Assembly (NCBI GenBank): GCA_903910555.1
Contig: CAIVZZ010000001.1
Location: 62,001-126,000, forward strand
Direction: 5' to 3'
Length of the DNA: 64,000 nucleotides
From: an uncultured Gemmatimonadota bacterium
GTDB lineage: Bacteria; Gemmatimonadota; Gemmatimonadetes; Gemmatimonadales; Gemmatimonadaceae
Shown here: in pieces, positions 9,244-18,212 of the stretch
Layout of the letters: every line of letters begins with the position of its first letter
Position numbering within the stretch: the first letter of the stretch is position 1
The notes under the pieces: model-generated
Told to the model about the DNA's origin: nothing
Database searches by the model: none
Seen by the model: the letters and a program-made list of their open reading frames with translations, nothing else
Program-made: the position numbers and the translations under genes

Positions 9244-10067
9244 CGTCAGTCGCTCCGCTGCGCCTCGCCCCGGGGCACCGCAATGTTGGCCGTGAGCTGG
9301 CCGAAACCTGGCAGGCGCGAGATCTCCTCTACACGTTCGCCGACCGCGATCTCCGGCTGCGTTATCGCCAGACTGCGCTCGGTGTCGTGTGGGTGGTGCT
9401 GCAGCCGCTGATCGCGGCGGGAATCTTCACCTTCGTGTTCGGCACCGTCGCGCATATGTCGAGCGAAGGAAAGCCGTACATGCTCTTTACGTTCGCGGCG
9501 CTCACCGGATGGAATCTCTTCAGCGGGATCCTCACGCGCACCGCGGGATGCCTTGTTGGCAATGCGCATCTCGTCTCAAGAATATTTTTTCCGCGATTGA
9601 TTCTTCCGCTTTCGGTCATGCCGGCGGCGATGGTCGATTTCATCGTATCGCTCGGAATGTTCGCGGCGCTGTTGATGATCTATCACGTTGCGCCGACGCT
9701 CGCGCTCCTCACGCTTCCGTTCTGGATGCTGCTGCTCGCGGCGGGCGCGTTCGGCACCGGGCTCGTCGCTGCATCACTCATGGTGCAGTATCGCGACGTC
9801 CAGTTCGTACTCCCCGTCGCCACGCAGCTTGTGCTCTATGCGAGTCCGGTTGCGTACGCCGCATCGCGAGTGCCGGAGAAATGGCACACGCTCTATTTCC
9901 TGAATCCGCTCGTTGCCGCGATCGAAGGATTGCGGTGGTCGCTGCTCGGTACCGAGGCGCCATCGATCGGATCGGTCGCGTACTCGTCGGCTGTTGCGAT
10001 TGTCGCGGTGATTTTCGGCGTGATCGTGTTCCGCCGGATGGAACGGGGATTCGCCGATGTCATTTGA
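9240..10067 (+). CDS. ABC-2 polysaccharide/O-antigen export permease (Wzm-like)
   Basis: A 275-residue permease with six membrane helices. It has the family's N-terminal signature RDLRLRYRQTALGVVWVVLQP at about residues 36-56 and a C-terminal FLNPLVAAIEGLRW. Wzm-type permeases pair with Wzt-type ATPases to flip lipid-linked polysaccharide across the inner membrane. The partner ATPase is encoded next, overlapping by 11 bases. The GTG start overlaps the PlsC stop (GTGA). Confidence 0.93.
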   Translation: MTSVAPLRLAPGHRNVGRELAETWQARDLLYTFADRDLRLRYRQTALGVVWVVLQPLIAAGIFTFVFGTVAHMSSEGKPYMLFTFAALTGWNLFSGILTRTAGCLVGNAHLVSRIFFPRLILPLSVMPAAMVDFIVSLGMFAALLMIYHVAPTLALLTLPFWMLLLAAGAFGTGLVAASLMVQYRDVQFVLPVATQLVLYASPVAYAASRVPEKWHTLYFLNPLVAAIEGLRWSLLGTEAPSIGSVAYSSAVAIVAVIFGVIVFRRMERGFADVI

Positions 10068-11343
10068 TAACGCTGCCACCGCGCCGGCGATCGCCGTCCG
10101 CGGCGTCGGGAAGCGCTATTACATCGGTCACCGCGCACGGCCGACGACGCTCGCGGAGCGAGTGGCACAGGCGATCAAGCACCCGTTTGCGCGCGAAGAG
10201 CGCGAAGTGCTCTGGGCGCTGAAAAACTGTTCGTTCAACGTCGCACGCGGCGATCTCGTCGGAATCATCGGCCGAAACGGCGCGGGCAAGAGCACGCTGC
10301 TGAAGCTGCTCGCGCGCATCACCGAGCCGACCGAAGGCGAGATTCTGATGTACGGACGCGTGGGTGCGCTGCTCGAAGTCGGCACCGGATTTCACGCCGA
10401 ACTGACGGGCCGTGAGAATGTGTACCTGAACGGGACGATTCTCGGGATGAGGCGCAAGGAGATCACGGCGCGGTTCGACGAGATTGTCGCGTTCGCCGAA
10501 GTCGAGCGTTTTCTCGACACGCCGGTGAAACACTACAGCAGCGGAATGTACGTTCGGCTCGCGTTCGCCGTCGCGGCGCATCTCGAGCCGGAGATTCTCA
10601 TCGTCGATGAAGTGCTCGCCGTCGGCGACAGCGAATTTCAGCGCAAATGCCTCGGCAAAATGGAAGAGGTCGCGCACGCGGGACGCACCGTGCTCTTCGT
10701 GAGCCACAACATGCAGGCCGTGTCGACGCTCACGAAGCGCACGCTGGTGCTCGATCGTGGCGCGTGTGTGTTCGACGGCTCGACGGCCGACGGCATCGCG
10801 CATTATCGCGAGATGCAGGCGGCACATGCCGATACGGCGGCGGCGTACGGCGCGCCGCCGGGCACCAAAGGCAATCACGTCGCCGCGGCCCGCGCGATCA
10901 CATCGGACGCCGGCGGCACGCACCGCTGGGGCAAGCCGATCCGGTTTGAGTTCGATCTCGAGATTCCCGACGTCGCGAGTACGCTGAGTTTTTCTTTCCA
11001 GGTCGTCGATGCCGACGAACGGAGCGTGAGTCACCTCTGGTGCTTCGATCGGGACGCACGTTTCCGGCGCGACGCGGGCCGCTACCGCCTCGCGTTCGAT
11101 GTTCCGGTTTTCCGTGCCGCAAAGGGGAGCTACACCATTCGCACCTTTCTCTCCGACCGCAGAACATTCACAGAGTTCGAGAGCCTCGCGCAGCTTTGCC
11201 CTTTCACTGTTACGATGGAAGGAATCGAGCGGCAGGACTACAACTGGGAAGCCGGCGAAAGCGCGTATCTGGAAGACCACTCGTGGACGCTCGCGCAGGA
11301 AGGTTCATCGGACGCGCCGCAGCATGGCGGCTTTCATGGCTGA
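10057..11343 (+). CDS. ABC polysaccharide export ATPase with C-terminal carbohydrate-binding domain (Wzt-like)
   Basis: A 428-residue protein. The ATPase domain has Walker A GRNGAGKST at residues 72-80, signature HYSSGMYVRLAFA, and Walker B LIVDEVLAVGD. From about residue 290 a beta-sandwich resembling the Wzt C-terminal domain follows. In known systems that domain recognises a terminal modification on the finished O-antigen, so export waits for capping. The methyltransferase gene overlapping downstream is a plausible capping enzyme (inference). Confidence 0.93.
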   Translation: MSFDNAATAPAIAVRGVGKRYYIGHRARPTTLAERVAQAIKHPFAREEREVLWALKNCSFNVARGDLVGIIGRNGAGKSTLLKLLARITEPTEGEILMYGRVGALLEVGTGFHAELTGRENVYLNGTILGMRRKEITARFDEIVAFAEVERFLDTPVKHYSSGMYVRLAFAVAAHLEPEILIVDEVLAVGDSEFQRKCLGKMEEVAHAGRTVLFVSHNMQAVSTLTKRTLVLDRGACVFDGSTADGIAHYREMQAAHADTAAAYGAPPGTKGNHVAAARAITSDAGGTHRWGKPIRFEFDLEIPDVASTLSFSFQVVDADERSVSHLWCFDRDARFRRDAGRYRLAFDVPVFRAAKGSYTIRTFLSDRRTFTEFESLAQLCPFTVTMEGIERQDYNWEAGESAYLEDHSWTLAQEGSSDAPQHGGFHG

Positions 11344-12064
11344 TGCCGCAATGATCGACCGGCGTTCGACGTACGAGCCAACATCCCGCGAGGAACGGTT
11401 CATCGTACCGCTTCTCCGCGATGCTGTCGCGAATGCGCTGAAGCAGTACGCGCCTGCATCCGGCACGCGCGCACTCGACGCTGGCTGCGGAGAGCAGCCA
11501 TTTCGTGCGGCGCTGGAGCAAGCCGGTCTCGAATATCACTCGCTCGATATTCAGCAGAACGCGTCAGGAACGGTTGAATACCTTGGCGCGCTAGACGCAG
11601 AACTTCCCGCGGCGATGACGCGGGAGTCGTATTCGCTCGTCCTCTGCACCGAGGTGCTGGAGCATGTCGCGCGCTGGGATCTCGCGTTTGCCAATCTCGC
11701 CTCTCTGCTCACGCGCGGCGGTCGAGTCATAGTCACGTCGCCATTTGTGTATCCGCTGCACGAAGAACCATACGATTTTTGGCGTCCGACGCCGTACGCC
11801 ATGCAGACCACCGCAGAAATGCACGGACTTCGCGTGATCGACCAGCGGCGCCTCGGCGATTCGTGGGATGTGCTTGGCACTGTGCTCGCGGCCACCTGGA
11901 CCCTTCCCGCGGACGCGCGGCTTGCATCGCGCATCCGTGCCGCCATCGCGCGCCGCGCGCACACATGGCTCTGGCGCGCACTCGATAGCGGCCGGCTTCG
12001 CTCGCACGTCGCACTGCGCGGTCCGTGGTTTCTCTCGACGCTCGCCGTGCTGGAGCGATCGTGA
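11336..12064 (+). CDS. Class I SAM methyltransferase of the glycan cluster
   Basis: A 242-residue methyltransferase with SAM motif ALDAGCGEQPF near residue 46 and a VLCTEVLEHV motif near 100, then VTSPFVYPLHEEPYDFWR, a segment common in methyltransferases of polysaccharide loci. The ATG at 11336 overlaps the end of the export ATPase gene; ATGs at 11324 and 11351 are alternatives. Its stop overlaps the glycosyltransferase GTG (GTGA). It probably methylates the exported glycan or its precursor. Confidence 0.85.
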   Translation: MADAAMIDRRSTYEPTSREERFIVPLLRDAVANALKQYAPASGTRALDAGCGEQPFRAALEQAGLEYHSLDIQQNASGTVEYLGALDAELPAAMTRESYSLVLCTEVLEHVARWDLAFANLASLLTRGGRVIVTSPFVYPLHEEPYDFWRPTPYAMQTTAEMHGLRVIDQRRLGDSWDVLGTVLAATWTLPADARLASRIRAAIARRAHTWLWRALDSGRLRSHVALRGPWFLSTLAVLERS

Positions 12065-13224
12065 CGCCACGCCTCGCTGTTGTGGAGTTCGTGCCGAGTC
12101 CGGCGGGGTCGCAAAACCTCTGGGTGCACGCGCTCACGGATCCGCAATTTGGCGGCGTTGAAAAACATGTTCTCGTTCCAGCCGGCGGCACGACGCGACT
12201 TTCTGACGGAGCTCGCGCGTCGGCGGGAATTACCGTTCACGAATTCGCGGGGCGGGCGGCACGTGCCATGCAGCGCGTGGGACGCCGGCTGGGGATCGAT
12301 CGCGATCCGCTCAGCCGGGCACTCGAAGCGGTTGATCCGGATCTCGTCTGGTTCAACCTTGCCGGCATCGGCGAGATCGGCTGGACCGACGCGGCGGCGG
12401 CGTGGTGCCGCGCGCAAGGCGTTCCCTATTGGCTGATCGTGCAGCACGTGCACGAAGAATATTTTTTCATGTCGGATGCGCACGAGGCCAGCGCGCGTGA
12501 GGTTGCGAGCGGCGCGGCGCGTGTGCTCACCGTGTCCAAGCGGAATCGCGAATCACTGGCGACTGCGTTCGCGCAACGGATGCCGAACGTCGAGGCTGCG
12601 TTGAACGGCGTCCCGAAGGCATTTCTAGACGCGGGCGCGGCGATTGCATCAAGGCGCCCTCCCCGCACCGACGGCACCGCGCGGTTCATTTCACCGGCGC
12701 GTTTCGATCCGGCGTACAAAGGACAGCATCTGCTGCTCGAAGCACTCGCCGGTCCGGCTTGGCGCGCGCGCGACTGGCATGTGTCGTTCGTCGGCGGCGG
12801 ATCGCACATTGAGCTCCTGCGGAGACTCGTCGGCTTCTACAACGTTCCCGCAGAACGCGTAACCATAGCGGCGCACACGAATGACATGCCCGGCGCGTTC
12901 GCAGAGTCTGATGTGATTGTGATGCCGTCGCTGTCGGAGGGATCGCCGTTCGCACTCGCCGAAGGGATGGCATGCGGACGACCAGCTGTTGGCACGCCGG
13001 TCGGCGGCATCGACGAGCTTATCCGCGACGGTGAGACCGGATGGCTCGCGCACTCGACGGAACCGGCTGACATCGCCGTGGCGCTCGAGCGCTGCTGGAG
13101 CGATCGCGCGCTATGGCCGAAGTTCGGCCGCGCCGCGCGAGAGGTCGCTGCGACGGCGTACGACCTCGACGCCTCTCACGCGCTCCTGCTGAAACAGCTC
13201 CTCTCCGACGCGCGCGGACGCTAA
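12061..13224 (+). CDS. GT4-family glycosyltransferase
   Basis: A 387-residue retaining glycosyltransferase. The C-terminal half carries the GT-B donor-site pattern: RFISPARFDPAYKGQHLL around 215, MPSLSEGSPFALAEGMACG around 290 (E-x7-E type), and PVGGIDELIRDGETGWL. Family members extend polysaccharide chains from nucleotide sugars. The acceptor is unknown. The GTG at 12061 overlaps the upstream methyltransferase stop. It is the last intact gene of the glycan cluster. Confidence 0.92.
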   Translation: MTPRLAVVEFVPSPAGSQNLWVHALTDPQFGGVEKHVLVPAGGTTRLSDGARASAGITVHEFAGRAARAMQRVGRRLGIDRDPLSRALEAVDPDLVWFNLAGIGEIGWTDAAAAWCRAQGVPYWLIVQHVHEEYFFMSDAHEASAREVASGAARVLTVSKRNRESLATAFAQRMPNVEAALNGVPKAFLDAGAAIASRRPPRTDGTARFISPARFDPAYKGQHLLLEALAGPAWRARDWHVSFVGGGSHIELLRRLVGFYNVPAERVTIAAHTNDMPGAFAESDVIVMPSLSEGSPFALAEGMACGRPAVGTPVGGIDELIRDGETGWLAHSTEPADIAVALERCWSDRALWPKFGRAAREVAATAYDLDASHALLLKQLLSDARGR

Positions 13225-13235
13225 GTACTGCGGAT

Positions 13236-13736
13236 TTAGCTGCGCGTTGCGAGCAGCGCCTTGTGCCAGCTTTCTGCCGCAGGCACCTCGAACCGCGCGC
13301 GATAGTCACCGGCACTGGTGAGCGTCATGTCGAACACCGGTGTCTTGGCATCAGCGCCGCCGCGCCGCGACAAGGCTTCGAAGTCTTCGCGTGAGAGCGC
13401 GCAGACGAGATCGCCGGGCCCGCGGAAAAACACCAGGCCGCCGCCCACCATTGTCGAGCCAACGGCCTGCTCGAGCTCCTGAAGCATGCGAAAAAGCCCG
13501 TCGATTGAACATCCTGACGCTCCCTCGGTGCGCTGATCAACGCCGATCGCGAGAAAGCGCTCATCGCGCCAGTCCCGCGCCGCGGTGAGCGGATGGCCGT
13601 GGGCCTTCCACTGCAGGAGGTACGTATCGACAGCGGCGAGCAGCTTCGCAGCGTCAATGTCATCTACGGGAGCCGCTGCGCCGAAAATCCATACGCGCGC
13701 GTCGTCGGGAAGTTTATCGAATGTGGTCAATGGCAT
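13236..13736 (-). CDS. Conserved protein of unknown function (ASGCSID family)
   Basis: A 166-residue soluble protein. Several blocks (FDKLPDDARVWIF, QWKAHGHPLTA, RFLAIGVDQ, GASGCSIDGLFRMLQELE and the near-terminal FEVPAAESWHKAL) match a small conserved protein common in Bacteroidota. That family is often mislabelled as an ABC transporter ATPase; no Walker motif is present here. The cysteine in the GCSID block is the most striking invariant residue. Function unknown. It ends 11 bases from the convergent glycosyltransferase. Confidence 0.8.
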   Translation of the reverse strand: MPLTTFDKLPDDARVWIFGAAAPVDDIDAAKLLAAVDTYLLQWKAHGHPLTAARDWRDERFLAIGVDQRTEGASGCSIDGLFRMLQELEQAVGSTMVGGGLVFFRGPGDLVCALSREDFEALSRRGGADAKTPVFDMTLTSAGDYRARFEVPAAESWHKALLATRS

Positions 13737-13799
13737 GGTCTGTCACCTCAAATCAATCGTTTCCTGTCGCTGAAATCTAACAACGTGTACATTCTGGTC

Positions 13800-14036
13800 A
13801 TGCGCCATTGCCCTCGGATCGCCGCCACCGGAGCGCTGCTCGCGCTTACCGCCATCTGCGCACACGCGCAGAATATTCCGGTCGACCCGCCGGTCGCGCC
13901 GTTCACGAACGTGTTCATCTCGATCGGAAACGCGTTCTCGAACGTCGACGCGCTGAACACGCGGTCGGCACGGCCGCGGAATCTCATCTCGACTGGCACA
14001 TGCCGCAGGTTCCGACTTCCCTGCTCGACTGCGTGA
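13800..14036 (+). pseudogene. Truncated secreted-protein gene (5' remnant)
   Basis: The ATG at 13800 starts a good signal peptide (MRHCPRIAATGALLALTAIC, cleavage after AHAQ). About 30 residues resembling the start of a mature exported protein follow (PFTNVFISIGNAFSNVDALNTR). From about position 13962 the frame turns into arginine-rich noise and stops at 14034-14036, because the DNA there belongs to a different gene read in another frame. I take this as the surviving 5' end of a secreted or outer-membrane protein whose remainder was lost. I see no clear ribosome-binding site. Confidence 0.6.
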
Positions 14037-14497
14037 CAGTCCGCTTCCAGGCGGCGACGCCCGGGCACGTCTGGTCACGGGAGATGATGCAGTCCGTCGG
14101 CGCGTATGATGAGTCGTATCGCTACCTGTTCGATTTCGAATTTTTCGCGAAGCTCCTGGCTCACGGTGAACGCTGCATCCCGATAGACCGGCCGCTCGCG
14201 GCATACCGGTTCCACCCGACGAGCAAGACTGTTGCCGAGATCGACCACTTCGAACCGGAATGGGATCGCATTCGCGCGCGCTACGTTCCGCAGCTCCCGT
14301 TTCATGAGCGGCTCATCGCGCGGCACCGGATCGCGATGCTGAAGAGCGGCGCGGAGTACACGCGCGCGGCGCGCGAGCTGGCGGACGGACACGCGGGTGA
14401 TGCGCGTGGACGATTTGCGCGCGCCGCCGTCTCGTATCCGCCGAGCGTGCTGAGCCGGAGTGGATTGGGATGTGCCCGTCGGCTGATCGCGGGTTAG
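13962..14497 (+). pseudogene. 3' remnant of a GT2-family glycosyltransferase
   Basis: From about 13962 the frame reads like the C-terminal third of a GT2 enzyme. It contains the ATPGHVWSREMMQSVGAYDES block, the YLFDFEFFAKLL motif (equivalent of the D-x-E/D-F-W-x-R region), and PLAAYRFHPTSKT. About 178 codons run to the stop at 14495. The N-terminal GT-A domain with the DxD motif is absent, and no start codon fits the frame. It lies in the same direction as the intact glycan genes upstream, so it was probably part of that cluster before a deletion joined it to the secreted-protein start. Confidence 0.7.
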
Positions 14498-14553
14498 TGG
14501 CTGGTTAGCGGCGGGTTAGTCGCGGGTTAGTCGCGGGTTAGTCGCGGCCTAGT
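14488..14553. repeat. Degenerate 11-bp tandem repeat
   Basis: About six imperfect copies of a unit like CGCGGGTTAGT span the end of the broken glycosyltransferase and the last codons of the convergent SDR39U1 gene. The last three copies are closest to each other. Each copy carries TAG on the plus strand, and the stop codon of the glycosyltransferase remnant is one of them. Confidence 0.8.
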
Positions 14554-15371
14554 TCGTGCCTGAGCGCGCTCTCGACGGTGGGATAAGCGCAGACGAATCC
14601 TGCCTGATTGAGCCGTTCGGGAACCACACGCTGACTCGCCAGCATCGTCTGCCCGGCCATCTCGCCAAATAACAGTCGCAATGCAAATGCCGGCACCGGC
14701 AGCGCCGCCGGGCGCCGCAGCACGCGTGACATCGTCTCCGTAAAATCGGAGTTCGTGACCGGCACGGGCGCGACCGTGTTCACCGGTCCGCGCAACTCGT
14801 CTGATCCGATCGCAAATCGTATCACGCGCACGACGTCGTGCAGCGCAATCCAGCTCATCCACTGCGCGCCGGAACCGAGACGGCCGCCGATGCCCGCTCG
14901 AAACGCCGGCAGCATCTTCGCGAGCGCGCCGCCGTCCGGACTCAGCACGACGCCAAAGCGCAGCTGCACGGTTCGAATCGGTGCCGACGCTGCGGCGCCT
15001 TCCCACGCTCGTACGACGTCCGCGAGAAAATCGGATCCGGCGCTGCTGGATTCCGTGAGCTCTTCGCTCCCGCGATCGCCGTAAAATCCGATGGCGGACG
15101 CGCAGACAAACACACGCGGCGGTCGCGCACGCGCCGCAATCAGTTCCACGATCCGCTTTGTGCTCTGCACGCGGCTGGCGAGAATCTCCCGCTTGCGGCT
15201 CGCGGTCCAGCGAACAGCGATCGGCGCGCCCGCGAGATGCACGATTGCATCGGCGTCGCCGATGTCCGGCTGGTCGCGACTGACCGCAAGAACTGAATTG
15301 CCCTCGCGTTCCAGCGCGTTCGCGAGCGCGGCACCGACCAGTCCGCTCGACCCGGAGATCGCGACTTTCAG
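14538..15371 (-). CDS. TIGR01777 family NAD(P)-binding protein (SDR39U1/YfcH-like)
   Basis: A 277-residue extended-SDR-like protein. Its N-terminus KVAISGSSGLVGAAL is a Rossmann nucleotide-binding motif. FVCASAIGFYGDRG, QWMSWIALHDVV and a C-terminal DUF1731-like segment (LLFGEMAGQTMLASQRV) follow; these are hallmarks of the TIGR01777 family, whose substrate is unknown. No ATG, GTG or TTG precedes the Rossmann motif at a sensible distance. A CTG at 15371 with GGAG eight bases upstream is the best start. GGAG lies across the end of the upstream glycosylase gene, implying coupled translation. The 3' end lies inside an 11-bp tandem repeat. Confidence 0.87.
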   Translation of the reverse strand: MKVAISGSSGLVGAALANALEREGNSVLAVSRDQPDIGDADAIVHLAGAPIAVRWTASRKREILASRVQSTKRIVELIAARARPPRVFVCASAIGFYGDRGSEELTESSSAGSDFLADVVRAWEGAAASAPIRTVQLRFGVVLSPDGGALAKMLPAFRAGIGGRLGSGAQWMSWIALHDVVRVIRFAIGSDELRGPVNTVAPVPVTNSDFTETMSRVLRRPAALPVPAFALRLLFGEMAGQTMLASQRVVPERLNQAGFVCAYPTVESALRHELGRD

Positions 15372-15375
15372 CGTG

Positions 15376-15990
15376 TCACTCCGCGGGCAATTCCAGACTG
15401 CGCCACAAATACCACGCTGCGTACGTGCGGTACGGCGCGTACGTCCTGCCAATCTTCTCCATCTGTTTTGGTGTCGGCAGCTTTCGCATGCGGCGCAACT
15501 TTTGAATTCCCTTCTGCACGCCGAGATCGAGTTCCGGAAAAATGTCGGGCCGGCCGAGCCGGAACATCATGACCATTTGCGCGGTCCACGGCCCGATTCC
15601 CCGCACACTCACCAGCGTCTCCATCACGCCCGCGTCATCCATCTCGTGAATCTTCAGGATCGCGATGGACCCTTCGTGCGTACGCTGTGCGAGCTCCTTC
15701 ACATACTCGACTTTTCGTCCCGACAGTCCGGCCGCGCGAAGTGTGGCGACGGGGAACTTCAGGAAATCCGCCGGCTTCGGAGGCGCGCCGCCTTTCAGGG
15801 CGAGCACGCGCTTGTAGATCGTCTGCGCCGCCGCGCCCGAGAGTTGCTGCCCGACAATACTGCGCACGACATGATCGAAGTGCGTGCCGTCAGCACGCGC
15901 AACGAGCTTGAACGGCCCGACGCGGTCGATCACGGCGCCGAGCGCCGGATCAACCGTGCGAAGATGCTTCAGCGCTTTGCGGGTTGTCAT
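15376..15990 (-). CDS. DNA-3-methyladenine glycosylase (AlkA-like, HhH-GPD)
   Basis: A 204-residue base-excision-repair glycosylase. It has SIVGQQLSGAAAQTIYKR, the helix-hairpin-helix segment VRGIGPWTAQM (about 129-139) and the catalytic aspartate Asp155 in FPELDLG. This is the compact AlkA-II layout lacking the N-terminal AlkA domain. It removes alkylated purines from DNA. The ATG overlaps the stop of the upstream hybrid kinase by one base (TAATG). Confidence 0.92.
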   Translation of the reverse strand: MTTRKALKHLRTVDPALGAVIDRVGPFKLVARADGTHFDHVVRSIVGQQLSGAAAQTIYKRVLALKGGAPPKPADFLKFPVATLRAAGLSGRKVEYVKELAQRTHEGSIAILKIHEMDDAGVMETLVSVRGIGPWTAQMVMMFRLGRPDIFPELDLGVQKGIQKLRRMRKLPTPKQMEKIGRTYAPYRTYAAWYLWRSLELPAE

Positions 15991-18209
15991 TAGCGAGCCA
16001 CGGCGGCGCGCACGATTCTGGCGAGCTCCTCGATATCAAACGGCTTCTGCAAAAACGGCGCGCGCCGGTCGTTGAGTCCTTCCAGCAATTCTGAATCGCG
16101 CACGAAGCCTGACATGAAAATCACGCTAAGCTCGGGACGCACCTCGAGCAATCGCTTCGCGAGATCTTTCCCTCCCATTTGCGGCATCACCACGTCGGTG
16201 AGCAGCACATCCGGTACGGGGTCCGCCGTCTCAAACACGGCGAGCGCCTCCATTCCGTTTTCGGCCTCGAGCACGCGAAACCCTTCGCGCTCCAGCACGA
16301 TGCGCACGAAGCGGCGCACGGTCTCTTCGTCCTCAGCGACGAGCACCGTCCGCGGACCCGACGGGCGCGGCGCGGGATGACTCGCGATTGGGCGAGGCGC
16401 CGAAACCGTCTCGACGAGCACGAGCGGAAACCCGATCCGGACCACTGCTCCGGACGATCCGCCCTGCACGTCGATGAACCCGCCGGTCTGCTGGAGAAAT
16501 CCGTATGCAGTCGCGAGCCCCAATCCGCGCGAGTCGCCTTTGGTACTGAAGAACGGTTCGAACAAGTGCGCGCGCGCATCCGCCGAGAACCCCGATCCCG
16601 AATCACGAACGATGAGACATGCGGCGTCCATGTGACGGCCGGCCTCGCGCTGCCACGTCACCCGTGACGTCTCGAGCGAAATGGTGCCGCCATTCGCGCC
16701 GATCGCCTCGCGCGCATTTTGAACAACCGAGAGCACGACCTCCTCGACGCGCGCTGCGTCGACGTTGACCTCGCCCGCTTCCTCATCGTATCGAAATTCG
16801 ATGCGGATCGCGGATCCGACAATCGCGCGCAGCTGCGGCTCCAAGCCGCGCACGACAGCGTTCAGTGCCAGTCGTTGCGGATGGAGCGGTTCACGCCTCG
16901 AGAGCGCGAGCAGCCCGCGCGCCAGCCGCGCGGCGGCGGTCGCAGTTTTTTCGATCTCCGATACGCCGTCGCGCACGGAAGAATCCGCCGGCAGCGATCG
17001 CGCGATAATCTGGCTGCGTCCGACAATCGCCGTGAGCAGGTTGTTGAAATCGTGCGCCAGACCGCCGGCGAGCTGGCGGACAGCATCCATCTTCTGCGTC
17101 TGGCGGCGCTTCTCCTCCGCCTCGCGCCGCTCGGTGACGTCGCGCACCACGAGTGCCAGCGACGTCGTCGCATCTGCGCGCAGCTTGGACGTCGATGCTT
17201 CGAACGTGAATGAACTGCCGTCGCGACGCAGCGCGTGAAGTTCATCATCGCCGGGCAGCATCGTCGTCGCTTCGCCGCTGACGAGAAAATCCGAAAGCGT
17301 CGAGCGCAGCCGGCCGCGATCCGCCTCGACGACGAATTCCGCAAACGAACAGCCGATCGCATCTTCGCGCTTGACGCCGAACAGCCGCTCTGCCGCGGCG
17401 TTCATGTCCAGCACTCGCAGGTGCCCGTCCGTCGTGAGGATCGCGTCCGCAACCGACGCCACCAGCGCGGCCAGCCGTGACTCCGACTCGGAAATACGGT
17501 GATGCGCATCTTCCATGAACAGCACGATCATCGCGTACCCGAGCACGACGATCATCAGCATGTCGGCGTAGGAGTTGTAGCGCGTGACCTCCTGCGCGAA
17601 CACCGGTATCGCGACGGGCAGTGTGTATGTGATGCCGGAGAACGCGATCAGATAGCCGAGCCAGAGCAGCGCGGTTGCACCGAGTACCACAGCGGTGGTG
17701 GTGGTGCCAAGCGAACGACGTCCCGCCGGAAGACCAAACAGCGCCAGCGCCGCCGCCGCACTGCACCAGATCGCGACCGGCGCCTGCCACGCGACAATGC
17801 CGTTCAGATTTGTGTTCGCGATGATCGACACGACCGCGTATGCGATCGGCGCAACGATCCATGCACGCGACGGCTTTCGCTCGTGCCGCACGTAGTCGAC
17901 GGTCCCGAGGTACACGCGCGTCCAGAACAGCAGCTTGCCCGCCTGATACGCGAAATAGAGCGCGCGCACGGTGAGGTCGCTGTCGCTCATGAGGTCGCGC
18001 GCGGCCGACGGCAGGATCACGTAGCGAATCCCGACGGCACTGACCGCGACAAGCATCCAGAACCAGGCGGCGCTCCACACACCGAAATACTCGCGGTGCA
18101 TGACGCGCCGGCGGATTAGCGCGAAGAGCGTCCATACGAGCAGCGCAACGATGAACTCGAGGACGATCGCCGCGAACTGTACTGCAAGGCTCGTGGTGTC
18201 TAACTGCAC
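15990..18209 (-). CDS. Hybrid sensor histidine kinase (membrane, PAS, HisKA, HATPase, REC)
   Basis: A 739-residue protein. About seven membrane helices occupy residues 8-232. A PAS domain (about 245-365), a HisKA domain with phospho-accepting His386 in [11 protein letters not shown], and an HATPase_c domain (N-box [21 protein letters not shown]) follow. A receiver domain has predicted phospho-Asp672 in [12 protein letters not shown]. The seven-helix sensor could detect a membrane or small-molecule signal; no ligand can be named. The GTG start is four bases after the DUF2779 stop. No dedicated DNA-binding response regulator is adjacent. Confidence 0.93.
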   Translation of the reverse strand: MQLDTTSLAVQFAAIVLEFIVALLVWTLFALIRRRVMHREYFGVWSAAWFWMLVAVSAVGIRYVILPSAARDLMSDSDLTVRALYFAYQAGKLLFWTRVYLGTVDYVRHERKPSRAWIVAPIAYAVVSIIANTNLNGIVAWQAPVAIWCSAAAALALFGLPAGRRSLGTTTTAVVLGATALLWLGYLIAFSGITYTLPVAIPVFAQEVTRYNSYADMLMIVVLGYAMIVLFMEDAHHRISESESRLAALVASVADAILTTDGHLRVLDMNAAAERLFGVKREDAIGCSFAEFVVEADRGRLRSTLSDFLVSGEATTMLPGDDELHALRRDGSSFTFEASTSKLRADATTSLALVVRDVTERREAEEKRRQTQKMDAVRQLAGGLAHDFNNLLTAIVGRSQIIARSLPADSSVRDGVSEIEKTATAAARLARGLLALSRREPLHPQRLALNAVVRGLEPQLRAIVGSAIRIEFRYDEEAGEVNVDAARVEEVVLSVVQNAREAIGANGGTISLETSRVTWQREAGRHMDAACLIVRDSGSGFSADARAHLFEPFFSTKGDSRGLGLATAYGFLQQTGGFIDVQGGSSGAVVRIGFPLVLVETVSAPRPIASHPAPRPSGPRTVLVAEDEETVRRFVRIVLEREGFRVLEAENGMEALAVFETADPVPDVLLTDVVMPQMGGKDLAKRLLEVRPELSVIFMSGFVRDSELLEGLNDRRAPFLQKPFDIEELARIVRAAVAR

Positions 18210-18212
18210 CCT

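Noticed and set aside
13236-13736. Calling this protein an ABC transporter ATPase
   Set aside because: That label is used for homologues in databases, but no Walker A, signature or Walker B motif is visible.
14488-14553. CRISPR-like array
   Set aside because: The units are 11 bp, directly adjacent and without unique spacers; no cas genes are nearby.
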